Shown piece after piece: positions 12,654-21,600 of a stretch of DNA of 64,000 nucleotides (the first letter of the stretch is position 1; every line of letters starts with the position of its first letter). The position numbers and the translations under genes were made by a program. The DNA lies in the NCBI GenBank assembly GCA_037892935.1, contig JAYXKI010000012.1, positions 1,178,001-1,242,000 on the forward strand, written 5' to 3'. Origin of the DNA: Phlebopus portentosus. Taxonomy: Eukaryota > Basidiomycota > Agaricomycetes > Boletales > Boletinellaceae. The notes beneath the pieces are model-generated. The model did no database searches. It saw only the letters and a list, made by a program, of their open reading frames with translations, and had not been told where the DNA came from.

Positions 12654-12991
12654 TGTTAGAAGTGTGATTCTGACACTCTTAGTACTTTGTAGTTTATTGT
12701 TCTGTTTATATTCTTCCTTATGTCCGCTTTCTTGATCATGTGATGCTTATGTAATCTCCTGTAAAAGCGGCACAGTCCACTCTACATCAAGTGTACTCAC
12801 CACTGGACTCAGGTATGTAGTTAGACTGCTAATATACATCAAGTGTACTCACCACTGGACTCAGTGGTCCCTTGCTGGATTTGTGTGATCAAACACCACT
12901 GGACTCAGGTATGTAATTAGACTGCTAATATACATCAAGTGTACTCACCACTGGACTCAGTGGTCCCTTGCTGGATTTGTGTGATCTAACA
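12654..12991 (+). repeat. Copia LTR after copy 3, expanded to 338 bp
   Basis: It starts TGTTAGAAG and ends GATCTAACA like its relatives, but has extra repeats of a unit holding CACCACTGGACTCAGG, TAGACTGCTAATATAC and CATCAAGTGTACTC. An LTR-end-like TGATCAAACA also occurs inside (about 12886-12895), so this may be an LTR plus a partial second LTR tail. It abuts a minus-strand gag fragment at 12992. Confidence 0.8.
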
Positions 12992-13501
12992 AGCATAGTC
13001 CTTAGGAAGAGCACAAATCAGATATGCACATGCAAGCTCATTCTCAAACTCCTCAAGTTTGAGAGTGCTAAAATGAGTGCTTCTGATCTTGTGTAATGCC
13101 AGCTCAACCCTGCTCACCAGATTGGTGAGGGACTCATCTTCCTTCTTGGTGATGTTGAAGAACTCATCATAAGCATTAAAGCGCGCAGCTGGGTTGTCCT
13201 GCTTATTGATCTTCTGAAGCTCAGTCCACATCTTAACTGGATCATCTATGTAGTCCTGCACCATAACCTGCATGCTATGCTCAAGTCTCTGATAGATCAG
13301 GCCTACAGCTTGCTCAGCCTTCTCTTTCTAGAGCTGGACAGCCTCTACTGGAGTACTAGGCTTAGCTTCCTGACCAGAGGTCAGGCACCACAACTTCTTG
13401 ACTTGAAGTACAGCATGCATATCATGCTTCCAGACAGAGTAATTGCTGTCATTGAGCTTGGTGATAGTGGATAGCGTCTCAGAGGTGACAGGATCAGACA
13501 T
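12992..13501 (-). pseudogene. Copia gag N-terminal fragment (minus-strand copy D)
   Basis: The start codon at 13501 gives the same N-terminus as the intact copy (Met-Ser-Asp-Pro-Val-Thr). The match runs about 170 codons until the plus-strand LTR cuts it off at 12992. A TAG at 13328-13330 replaces a Trp of the intact copy. This is the 5' end of a minus-strand element whose LTR and leader lie to the right; the rest of its coding region is missing here. Confidence 0.85.
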
Positions 13502-14663
13502 GATAGTTGAAATGAGGTGTGGATGAGAGTGGACAGATGATGCTTAGAAGAAATAAGCAGTAAGGGAGCAATGAGGGAGAGAGCGCTAACAAATTTATGC
13601 CTGGAGGTGACAGATCAATGCCAACCAGTGTAGTCTTCTACAGTCACTGAAGTATATATAGATTTGCCACAAGACAGTGCTGATCTGTTGGTCTGCTAAG
13701 ACCCTGCAGGCACCACTAACTGAGAGAGGCTCTAGACTTAAGTAGACACTCAAAGAGTGACTACAACCAGCGAACTAAGGCCAGGCAGGCAAGCTTCACA
13801 GTCTGTAGGCTAGGCTGATCCAACAACAGTGATAGAGCTACACACTAATTAACACCAGAGCTGCCAGACACAAAATGCAGCACAGAGATGAAATGGATAG
13901 GCAGAACAGTGTGCAAATTGGCACGCAGATAGAGGACGACGAGCGGAATCGAACGGTGCAAAGAGCACGCGGATCGGCAGCAATCAACAATTCTTATTGG
14001 CACAAGAAAAGCCCACAGCGCAGTTAAACCACGGCCGTTCAAGCTGAAACTTGGTGGAAGTATGCACAGATATGAGAGCCATATGCACACCAAAAGGCGT
14101 CCGGATCGGATCTGCGGTTGCCGAGAAAATCAAAAGTTGCCAAAATAGGGTGCAAAACAAAGATCCTTCAATAAGTCGGCGAGTTCTTGACCGACTTGGC
14201 TGAAACTTCGCGACAGAAAACAAAAAAATAGGCCAAATAGACGTGCCAAATTTCGTGAGAAACAGATCAGCGGTTCACCCGGGATAGGCAATGCAACTTT
14301 GAAAATAGCCAAAAGTGATAGGGCTATAGCAGTGTCAAATCACGACGGATCAGGCTGAAACTCGGCAGGAAAGTAGGCCTATATGGGCCAAGTAAATGTG
14401 CTAAAGGGCGTCAAGAACGGCTGGACGGTTGAGGAGCAATCAAGTAGCAGAGTTTTGAGGAGATTTAGCACTAATAAAGGCCAAAGAAGAAGGCAGAGGG
14501 CTCTGAGACTGTGGAAACTGCACAGAAGGGTGCAGAAGATGATGGGAACACTAAGAACACACTAAAAGGCCAGTCCAGAACACCAAAAGCTTCTTTGACA
14601 ACAGCAGCAGCTCTCCAAACCCAAAAACTCAAAAATGCGGCAGTGCAGACAGCTAGAGCTCAA
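13502..14663 (-). other. 5' leader of minus-strand copia copy D
   Basis: About 1.16 kb between PBS and gag start, aligning along its length to the leader of the intact copy (23185-24359), with many C-to-T and G-to-A differences. I see no long conserved reading frame. Retrotransposon leaders of this length may hold packaging and translation-control sequences, but nothing specific is visible. Confidence 0.75.
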
Positions 14664-14674
14664 GGCTCATAACC
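14664..14674 (-). other. Primer-binding site of copy D: complement of initiator tRNA-Met anticodon loop
   Basis: Read on the minus strand, GGTTATGAGCC follows the LTR end CTAACA without a gap. It is complementary to GGCTCATAACC, the anticodon stem-loop region of fungal initiator tRNA-Met, and not to a tRNA 3' end. This matches the half-tRNA priming known from Drosophila copia and yeast Ty5. Confidence 0.75.
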
Positions 14675-14916
14675 TGTTAGATCACACAAATCCAGCAAGG
14701 GACCACTGAGTCCAGTGGTGAGTACACTTGATGTTTATTAGCAGTCTAACTACATACCTAAGTCCACACTTGATGTAGAGTACTCACCAATAGACTGTGC
14801 CGCTTTTACAGAAGATTATATAAGCATCACATGATCAAGAAAGCGGACATAAGGAAGAATATAAACAGAATAATAAACTATAAAATACTAAGAGTGTCAG
14901 AATCACACTTCTAACA
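14675..14916 (-). repeat. 5' LTR of minus-strand copia copy D (242 bp)
   Basis: In + coordinates it runs TGTTAGATCACAC to CTTCTAACA. It is homologous to the LTRs at 18272 and 24371 but with substitutions and a small deletion in the repeat part. It is joined on the right to a plus-strand pol tail. Confidence 0.88.
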
Positions 14917-15039
14917 GTAGAGGCTGGCCATATTAATGTACATTACTTGCCTACTTAGACCATGCCAGCTGACATTATGACCAAGGTACTTAGTAAAGTG
15001 AAGGTGCAAGAGATGTGTAGGATGCTAGGATTGAAATGA
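14917..15039 (+). pseudogene. 3' end of a plus-strand copia pol (copy E)
   Basis: It encodes the last about 40 residues of the copia RNase H tail (Val-Glu-Ala-Gly-His-Ile ... Met-Leu-Gly-Leu-Lys, stop 15037-15039). One Gln codon has become TAG (14956-14958). The rest of this copy is lost at the junction with the LTR of copy D. Confidence 0.85.
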
Positions 15040-15155
15040 GGTGTGTTACACTGCATGACATATGTCACATGTGTGGATGTGTATGCATTCGTGATATGTC
15101 ACATGTTGTCACACATGTGACATACATGTGACAGAAGTGTCGGATCAGGGGGGAG
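15040..15155 (+). other. 3' UTR with GTGACA/TGTCAC palindromes and polypurine tract (copy E)
   Basis: Repeated CATGTGACA/TGTCACATG motifs, then TCAGGGGGGAG directly before the LTR. The equivalent part of the intact element is at 18539-18642. Array copies 1-3 lack it. Confidence 0.7.
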
Positions 15156-15354
15156 TGTTAGAAGTATGATCCTAACACTATTACTATTTTTTATTTATTG
15201 TTCTGTTTATATTCTTCCTTATGTCCACTTTCTTGATCATGTTATGCTTATGTAATCTTCTGTAAAAGCGGCACAGTCCATTGGTGAGTACTCTACATTA
15301 AGTGTACTCACCACTGGACTCAGTAGTCCCTTGCTGGATTTGTGTGATCTAACA
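15156..15354 (+). repeat. 3' LTR of copia copy E (199 bp)
   Basis: TGTTAGAAG to GATCTAACA with scattered substitutions relative to the array LTRs. It is followed at once by an unrelated internal pol fragment. Confidence 0.88.
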
Positions 15355-15689
15355 TATTGTAGAGCAGTCAGAGCAGGATGTTGAGATGGATAGTGAATCA
15401 CCTGATAAACTGAACATCATGTCAGAAGAGGAGTTACAAGCTGAAGCACTAATGTTTGCTAGCCTAATAGATTTTAGTACTAATGTAGGACTAGAGAACA
15501 TCTATCTTTCTTATGAAGATGCTCTAGAATATGCATTCCAGTTATCCAATTGCTCTGAGCATGTTCTCTACACAAGGTGTGCAACACATTAGTTCTGAAC
15601 CCTATCAGTGAAAGGACATTAAAGGATGCCCTGATATAGACCTTTAGGAGAAGGTAGCTATGAAGGAATTTATCAGTCTGATTGAGAAT
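15355..15689 (+). pseudogene. Internal copia pol fragment (copy F), broken by gypsy-1
   Basis: It matches the acidic linker before RT (Asp-Ser-Pro-Asp-Glu-Leu, Glu-Glu-Glu-Leu-Gln-Ala) up to the IENG motif. It has several in-frame stops and a frame change. It ends at GAGAAT, where a TGTTAGAACTAG terminus begins. It is the oldest-looking copia piece and the probable target of gypsy-1; the other half of the target is not in the window. Confidence 0.8.
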
Positions 15690-17293
15690 TGTTAGAACTA
15701 GTATTTTCGAACGAGGTGGTCAGTCCGAGCGTACCAGAACAAGTCCCTGCTTCCTCCTTCTAACAATATGGTTATTAAAGAGTAGAGTAGCGAAGGTTAG
15801 ATGTACTACTAAGAAGCGAGCTATAGGCTCAAGCTTAACCCAGCAGTAGAGCAGAGGTTCAATCAAAGGGGTACAGTTATGATTGAGAGTACAAAATAAT
15901 TTTGCTAAGAGACAACACCCTGCTCAGCTGGCACTTTAAATAAACTTTCTACTGAATACTACTGACTATCAAATACTACCGACTATGCCTTGCCATTAGT
16001 TAGGACAATATATTTCAGCTGGTTTCACCACCACAGTCTTCAGTCGGTGGTACCACTGACAATCCTGGTAGCACTACCGACATCTCTAGTAGCACCACCG
16101 CATACTTCCTTCTATATTAGGCAGGCTCTTATCTACCTCCATTCTGAAGAAGCTTCCTCATGCTTCTATCAATTACTGTTCCTATCACATGTTAATCCTT
16201 AACATCAATCCTCCCACGAGAGACTTCTTCTATGTGCCACGATCTCACTTCGCCAGTGCTCCGTTACTCCAGCTGAGCTTCTGCCATTAGTCTTCTATCA
16301 TGGGGCTAATCGTTATCTCAGAATTTGGGATTGGCAACCCCTGCCAATCTTTGGAGATTAACCTTGGCAGCTGTGTAAACTTGGCAGATACCTTTCTATG
16401 CCAGGCCACTATACTGATATCAGAGTACTGTAGTCTGATGCCCGTCGTTAACCTGAACTGTTGTCCCAGGTGATTTGTGCCGCACCATTCATCTACTGTG
16501 ATAACCCCTTTTCTCGAGTGTTCTCATGCTTCTAGCATCTGTGCTATTGCTTCTTCTGTAAGATCTTCTACATCCGATGGCACCCTGTAATATACTGGCC
16601 AATTGACTTCCACTGCAGTGTGTCGGCACAAGGTCTGGTGATGATGCTGATTGATCCAAGCTCTTATGCAAACCTTCAATGCATAGATATCCCTATCTCC
16701 AAGCCATATAGACACTTCATGCTTATATACACTCATTCCACGATTTGGCAATAGTTGGTCAAATATTCATTCTGAGAATCTGGGCTTATGTCGAATCTTA
16801 GCATCGGCTACCTCCCTTGTTACTCAGTGCTCTATGAAGTTCTTAAGGAGCCCTCCGAAAGAACCCAACTCCTTTGATATGCCAAATAGCAGTTTGTACA
16901 CACCAGGCTTTTATGAATAAAGCGTCTAGTTGCACCTCGTCGATAGCGTCTCTTCTGCAGGAGTTCTACGTATCTTGCAATGTTTTGATCTTTCATCTGT
17001 ATGTAGCTTCATTTCAGTGGAGGAGTGTGTCCAATGTGCATTCTAGATAATCCTTCCTGCAAATCGTATGGGTCCTCCCTCTCATCACATTCGTCTTCAT
17101 AGTATCGTTGACCAGGTTCTTCTGGAACATCTTCAGCAGCTACCTCCCCAGGTACTTGCTGCATTAGTGGGCGAGAATTGCCTCCACTATTCTGTCTCTG
17201 GAGCCTTTCAAAATGCTCTTAATTAGGCTGCATAATTCGGTGTGTAAAGCATCTGATTTTATGCTGCATTAGGTATCTACAATTTTTGTAACA
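15690..17293 (-). repeat. Probable 3' LTR or 3' terminal region of gypsy-1
   Basis: The segment has TG...CA ends (TGTTAGAACTAG ... TTTGTAACA). On its right (17294-17307) is TTCCTCCCCCTAAG, a polypurine tract when read on the minus strand, which fits the 3' LTR of the minus-strand gypsy-1. No second copy was found at the other end of gypsy-1, so the LTR call rests on the ends and the tract only. Minus-strand stretches at 16524-16751 and about 17030-17230 look like protein-coding sequence (acidic, low in stops) and are unexplained. Confidence 0.45.
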
Positions 17294-17307
17294 TTCCTCC
17301 CCCTAAG

Positions 17308-17812
17308 ATCCATTTCAGACTGCAAGGAGAGTGTGGATCCAATTAATTGTGGTAGCCATAATCTTGCTGTTTCATATAGTTGCTTCCTAGATCTGATCCT
17401 TCTAGTGTACTAGTAGCCTATTCCTTTTGCTTGGAATAACTGTAGCACTGTACATCCAGAGTCCATAACTTGTTATTGATCATGTGACCTGATGTACAAA
17501 CTATCTGAACAAAAATGCGGCAGTCATATGACCTGACGCACTACCTGTTTAGATAAAAGGGCAGCAATTATGTGATTGACACTCAACCTGTTCTCAGAGA
17601 AAGGTGGTGGTCACATGACAATTGCTCAATAATTTAAAGCCTCGCTAAGTGTTGGCTTCCAACATACTAGATGCTTCCCAACATGCTAGGAATAGTTTAA
17701 TAACTTTTTCAGGTCATTACTGACCTCGCTTAGTATTGGTCCCAACTTACAAGGTACTTCCAAGTATGCTTGGAATAGTTTAACGACTTGTTCAGATCAT
17801 AACTAGGCCTTC
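17308..17812 (-). other. 3' noncoding part of gypsy-1
   Basis: AT-rich DNA between the polyprotein stop and the polypurine tract. It contains two similar stretches near 17640-17800 (CTCGCTTAGTATTGG-like and TTTAATAACTT-like). No gene seen. Confidence 0.4.
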
Positions 17813-18266
17813 CTAAGCCTCGCTACACTTACTATCCGAGGAGTCAGCCCCAAACCAATCCTTATACAAAGGATTTCCTTTCTCATCTGGCAGATCCCAT
17901 CTGTGAACTGGCAGCACTCTGCTTTGAGTGAATGGTCTTTTTGCAGCTCTCCAATGATGCTTATGCCATTCCGGATACCCAAAGTTGTGCTGTTTGATAC
18001 CTGTCTTGCTTTGGTATCTTCTTTGCTTGATTGCCCTCTGAGCTATAGACTCTCCTAGTGCTGTACTCAGGAATTCATCATCTTCCTTCTTGATGTCGAT
18101 TACTCTCTGTGTAGAGTCTATAATATCTGCGATCTTCTTTCTAGAGGGAAGATCTATCGTGTCTGGCCAACAATTCCTCTCGTGATACTCCCGCAATTTT
18201 TTTGAGGCATTGTGCAGCCCTTCCACAGGTTCCTAGGTATTCTCCTCCTCTAGGTAGCTGAGCCAT
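17813..18266 (-). pseudogene. Gypsy-1 polyprotein C-terminus: second half of chromodomain plus tail
   Basis: On the minus strand the frame starts inside a chromodomain (KWLSYLEEENT, then EPVEGLHNASKKL) and continues as a basic/acidic tail to the stop at 17813-17815. The first half is at about 24660, on the other side of the inserted copia. A TAG (18233-18235) stands where a chromodomain has its conserved Trp (ENTxEP). Chromodomains of such chromoviruses direct integration to modified histones. Confidence 0.85.
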
Positions 18267-18271
18267 TTAAC

Positions 18272-18523
18272 TGTTAGATCACACAAGTCCAGCAATGGAC
18301 CACTGAGTCCAGTGGTGAGTACACTTGATGTAGATTAACAGTCTAACTACATACCTGAGTCCAGTGGTGAGTACACTTGATGTAGAGTACTCACCAATGG
18401 ACTGTGCCGCTTTTACAGAAGATTACATAAGCATCATATGATCAGGAAAGTAGATATAAAGAAGAATATAATATAAACAGAATAATAAAGAATAATAATA
18501 GTGTCAGGATCACACTTCTAACA
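18272..18523 (-). repeat. 3' LTR of copia copy 4 (252 bp)
   Basis: TGTTAGATC to CTTCTAACA in + coordinates, preceded by the target duplication TTAAC. It contains a 52-bp internal duplication that the 200-bp array LTRs lack. Confidence 0.93.
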
Positions 18524-18538
18524 CTCCCCCCTGATCTG
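18524..18538 (-). other. Polypurine tract of copia copy 4
   Basis: CTCCCCCCTGATCTG on the + strand, i.e. CAGATCAGGGGGGAG next to the LTR on the coding strand. Confidence 0.85.
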
Positions 18539-18642
18539 ACACATCTCTGTCACATGTATGTCACATATGTGACAATGTGTGACAAGTCACGGATGCATAC
18601 GCATCCGCTCTGTGTGACATATGTCACAGTCTGTGACACATC
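18539..18642 (-). other. 3' UTR of copia copy 4 with clustered inverted hexamers
   Basis: About eight GTGACA/TGTCAC hexamers, several arranged as perfect palindromes (TGTCACATATGTGACA, TGTGACATATGTCACA), and a small hairpin GGATGC-ATAC-GCATCC. It could be an RNA structure or a protein-binding site; no function is known to me. Confidence 0.6.
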
Positions 18643-21600
18643 TTATTTCAACCCCAGCATCTTACACATCTCTTGCACCTTCACTCTGCTCAGTGCTTTG
18701 GTCATGATGTCAGCTGGCATGGTCTGAGTAGGCAAGTAATGCACATTGATATGACCAGCCTCTACAACATCTCTCAACCAGTAGAAGCGCAGATCTAGGT
18801 GTTTCATGCGTCCATGATGCTCAGGATTGTTTGCCACAGACAGAGCAGACTGGTTATCAATGTACAGGGAAGAGGGTGCATCAAACTTGTAGCCAAACTC
18901 TGTAAACAGATTTCTAAGCCACATAATCTCTTGTCCTGCACTGACAGCAGCAATATATTCTGCTTCAGTGGTAGACAGAGTCACAAAGGGCTGTAGCTTG
19001 CTAGCCCAGCTGATAGCACCAGTTCCCATCTTGACAACCATGCCACTTGTGGAGCGTCTGTTATCCTCATTTCCTCCATGGTCAGCATCACAGAAGGTAG
19101 TGAACAGCTCAGGGGACTTAGGATCAGGTGCATAGGTTAGCCTGAAATCCTTGGTACCCTGCAGATAGCGACATAAATGCTTTGCTGCCTTCCAATGAGT
19201 TGGACCAGGGTTAGAACTGAAGCGTCCTAAGACACCAACTGCATATGCAATGTCTGGTCTTGTAGCTATAGCCAGATACATGAGTGCACCAACCAATTGC
19301 TTGTAGGGCACTTGCTTCATGTATTCAATCTCTGCAGGGGTCTTGGGAGCCATGTTCTTGCTGAGCTTCTGCTCAGGGAGAGGAGTAGTAACAGTGCCAC
19401 AGTTGCTCATGCTGAAGCGCTCTAGCACATCAATAATGTACTGTCTCTGTGACAGACTGATAGAGTGCTTAGAGCGGTCTCTCTCAATGTGAACTCCTAG
19501 TAGGAATGAGGTTGGGCCCAGTTCATGCAGTTTGAAGTGCTTGGCCAGCTCATCTCTGACAGACTCATACTGCTGCTTAGACTTGGCAGCAATAGTCATG
19601 TCATCAACATAGACTGGAATAATGATGCGCACTTTATCCCTGCTGTACACCCAAATGCTGTAATCACAGCGCACTAACTTGAAGCCCATGCTCTTCATCA
19701 CTGAATCAAGCTTCTTGTGCCATTGGTGGCCAGCCTGCTTAAGGCCATAAATTGACTTGATCAGCTTGAGAACAAATCCAGGGCCAAAGTAGTCCTCAAA
19801 TCCTTCAGGCTGGTTCATGTAGACATCATGCTCCATCTCACTATTGAGGAAAGCAGTAGAGATGTCAACACTGTACAGCTCAAGGTCTTCAAATGCAGCC
19901 AATGCCAGGATAGCTCTAAGTGCAGCCCATTTGGCTGTAGGAGCAAATACTTGAGAGAATTCAAGTCCTGGTTGCTGTGAGAATCCCTTGGCCACCAGCC
20001 TTGCCTTGTACCTGTCCACAGATCCATCTGCCTTGCGCTTGAGCTTGAACACCCATCTGCATCCAATGGGCTTTCTGCCAGGAGGCAGTCTGACTGGCTC
20101 AAATGTGCCATTCTCAATCAGACTGATAAATTCCTCCATGGCTGCCTTCTCCCAGAGGTCTGCATCCGGGCGTCCTTTGATGTTCTTCCACTGATAGGGT
20201 TCAGGATTGATGTGTTGCACACCTTGTGCAGAGAACACATGCTCAGCGCAATGAGATGTCTGAAATGCATATTCCAGAGCATCCTCATAAGACAGATAGA
20301 TGTCCTCCAGTCCTGCATTAGCACCAAAATCCATTAAGCCAGCAAACATCAGTGCTTCAGCTTGCAACTCCTCTTCTGACATGATGTCCAGTTCATCAGG
20401 TGAATCACTGTCCATCTCAACATCCTGCTCTGGCTGCTCTACAACATCTGGCTGTGCTGCAGAGTCAGTTTCAGAAGCAGTGTCAGGTGCAGTGTCAGAT
20501 GCAGTTGGCTCTGCTGAGTTGAAGTTAAAGCGCTGTGGTAGAATAGGAGAGCCTGGCACACGTCTGGGAAGGCGCTTTCCAACATAGTCCACATCCCACC
20601 AGCCAGTGGTATGACGTCTAATGGGCCTCCACATTGGATCTGGCCACCAGGGAGAAGCAGGCCTTTGTTTCTTTGAGGCCTGTTCAGATGGCAGAGGTGA
20701 AGTAGTATGTTCACGCTTTGGAGGATGAGTAGCTGGTGGTGAAGGAGGATGATGTGAAGGACCATGTGGTAGAGGACTAGGTGATGGATTGGGTGGAGGA
20801 CTGGGTGTAGGTGTAGGTGTAGGCATAGGAGGATCTGCTGGATGTGCAGGAGCAGGTGGAGGAGGAGGAGCTGGCAGAACATCAATAGCATCCTCTACTC
20901 CCCCCTGTTCTGGCAGGTCTTCTGTCTGTGCAGGCATATTCACCCTCAGGTCAACTGGGTTTCTGGATGTACCAGGAAACACTCTCTCATCAAACTGAGC
21001 AGAGTCACTGATGACTTCCTTCCTGGTAAGAGGATTCCAGAACAGCCAGCCTTTATAATTGGAGGGGTAGCCTAGGAACACACATTTCTGTGTGTGGGAC
21101 TGCAGCTGCTTGTGTTGATCTTTCTTCACAAGCACATAGGAGGTGCACCCAAATACACGCAAGTGAGAGACATCTGGCTTTGACTGATACCAGAGCTCAT
21201 AGGGTGTACTGGCAGACACAGCAGAGGTGGGAGAGCGGTTGTGCACATGCACAAATGCTGCCACTGCATCCCACCAGAAGGTAGAGGGCAGATGCGCTTC
21301 ATTAAGCATAGTAGTGATGCCCTCTGCAAGTGTCCTGTTGGCACGCTCTGCAACACCATTTTGATGAGGTTCATCTCTAATAGTGTGCTGCCTGTGGATG
21401 CCTGCAGTGATGCAGAACTGGTCCCATTCCTTAGACACATACTCTCCACCTTTATCATCACGAGTGGCCTTGATCTTCACTCCCAATTGATTCTCTGCAT
21501 AGGCCTTAAATTGTTTGAAGGCAGCAAATGCATCACTCTTCTTCTTCAAAGGGAGAACAGCCCAGTAGCGACTGTAATCATCAATGAAGGTGATCCAATA

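Noticed and set aside
13984..14312. Overlapping minus-strand frames in the copia leader as genes
   Set aside because: They are not conserved as protein in the other leader and change frame between the two copies.
15690..15765. A 76-bp mini-element with TGTTAGAA/TTCTAACA ends
   Set aside because: The matching ends are only 8 bp, and the left end is better explained as the terminus of gypsy-1.
17160..18642. CRISPR-like or direct-repeat array from recurring short words
   Set aside because: The repeats are inverted hexamers or LTR parts without regular spacing; the genome is eukaryotic.
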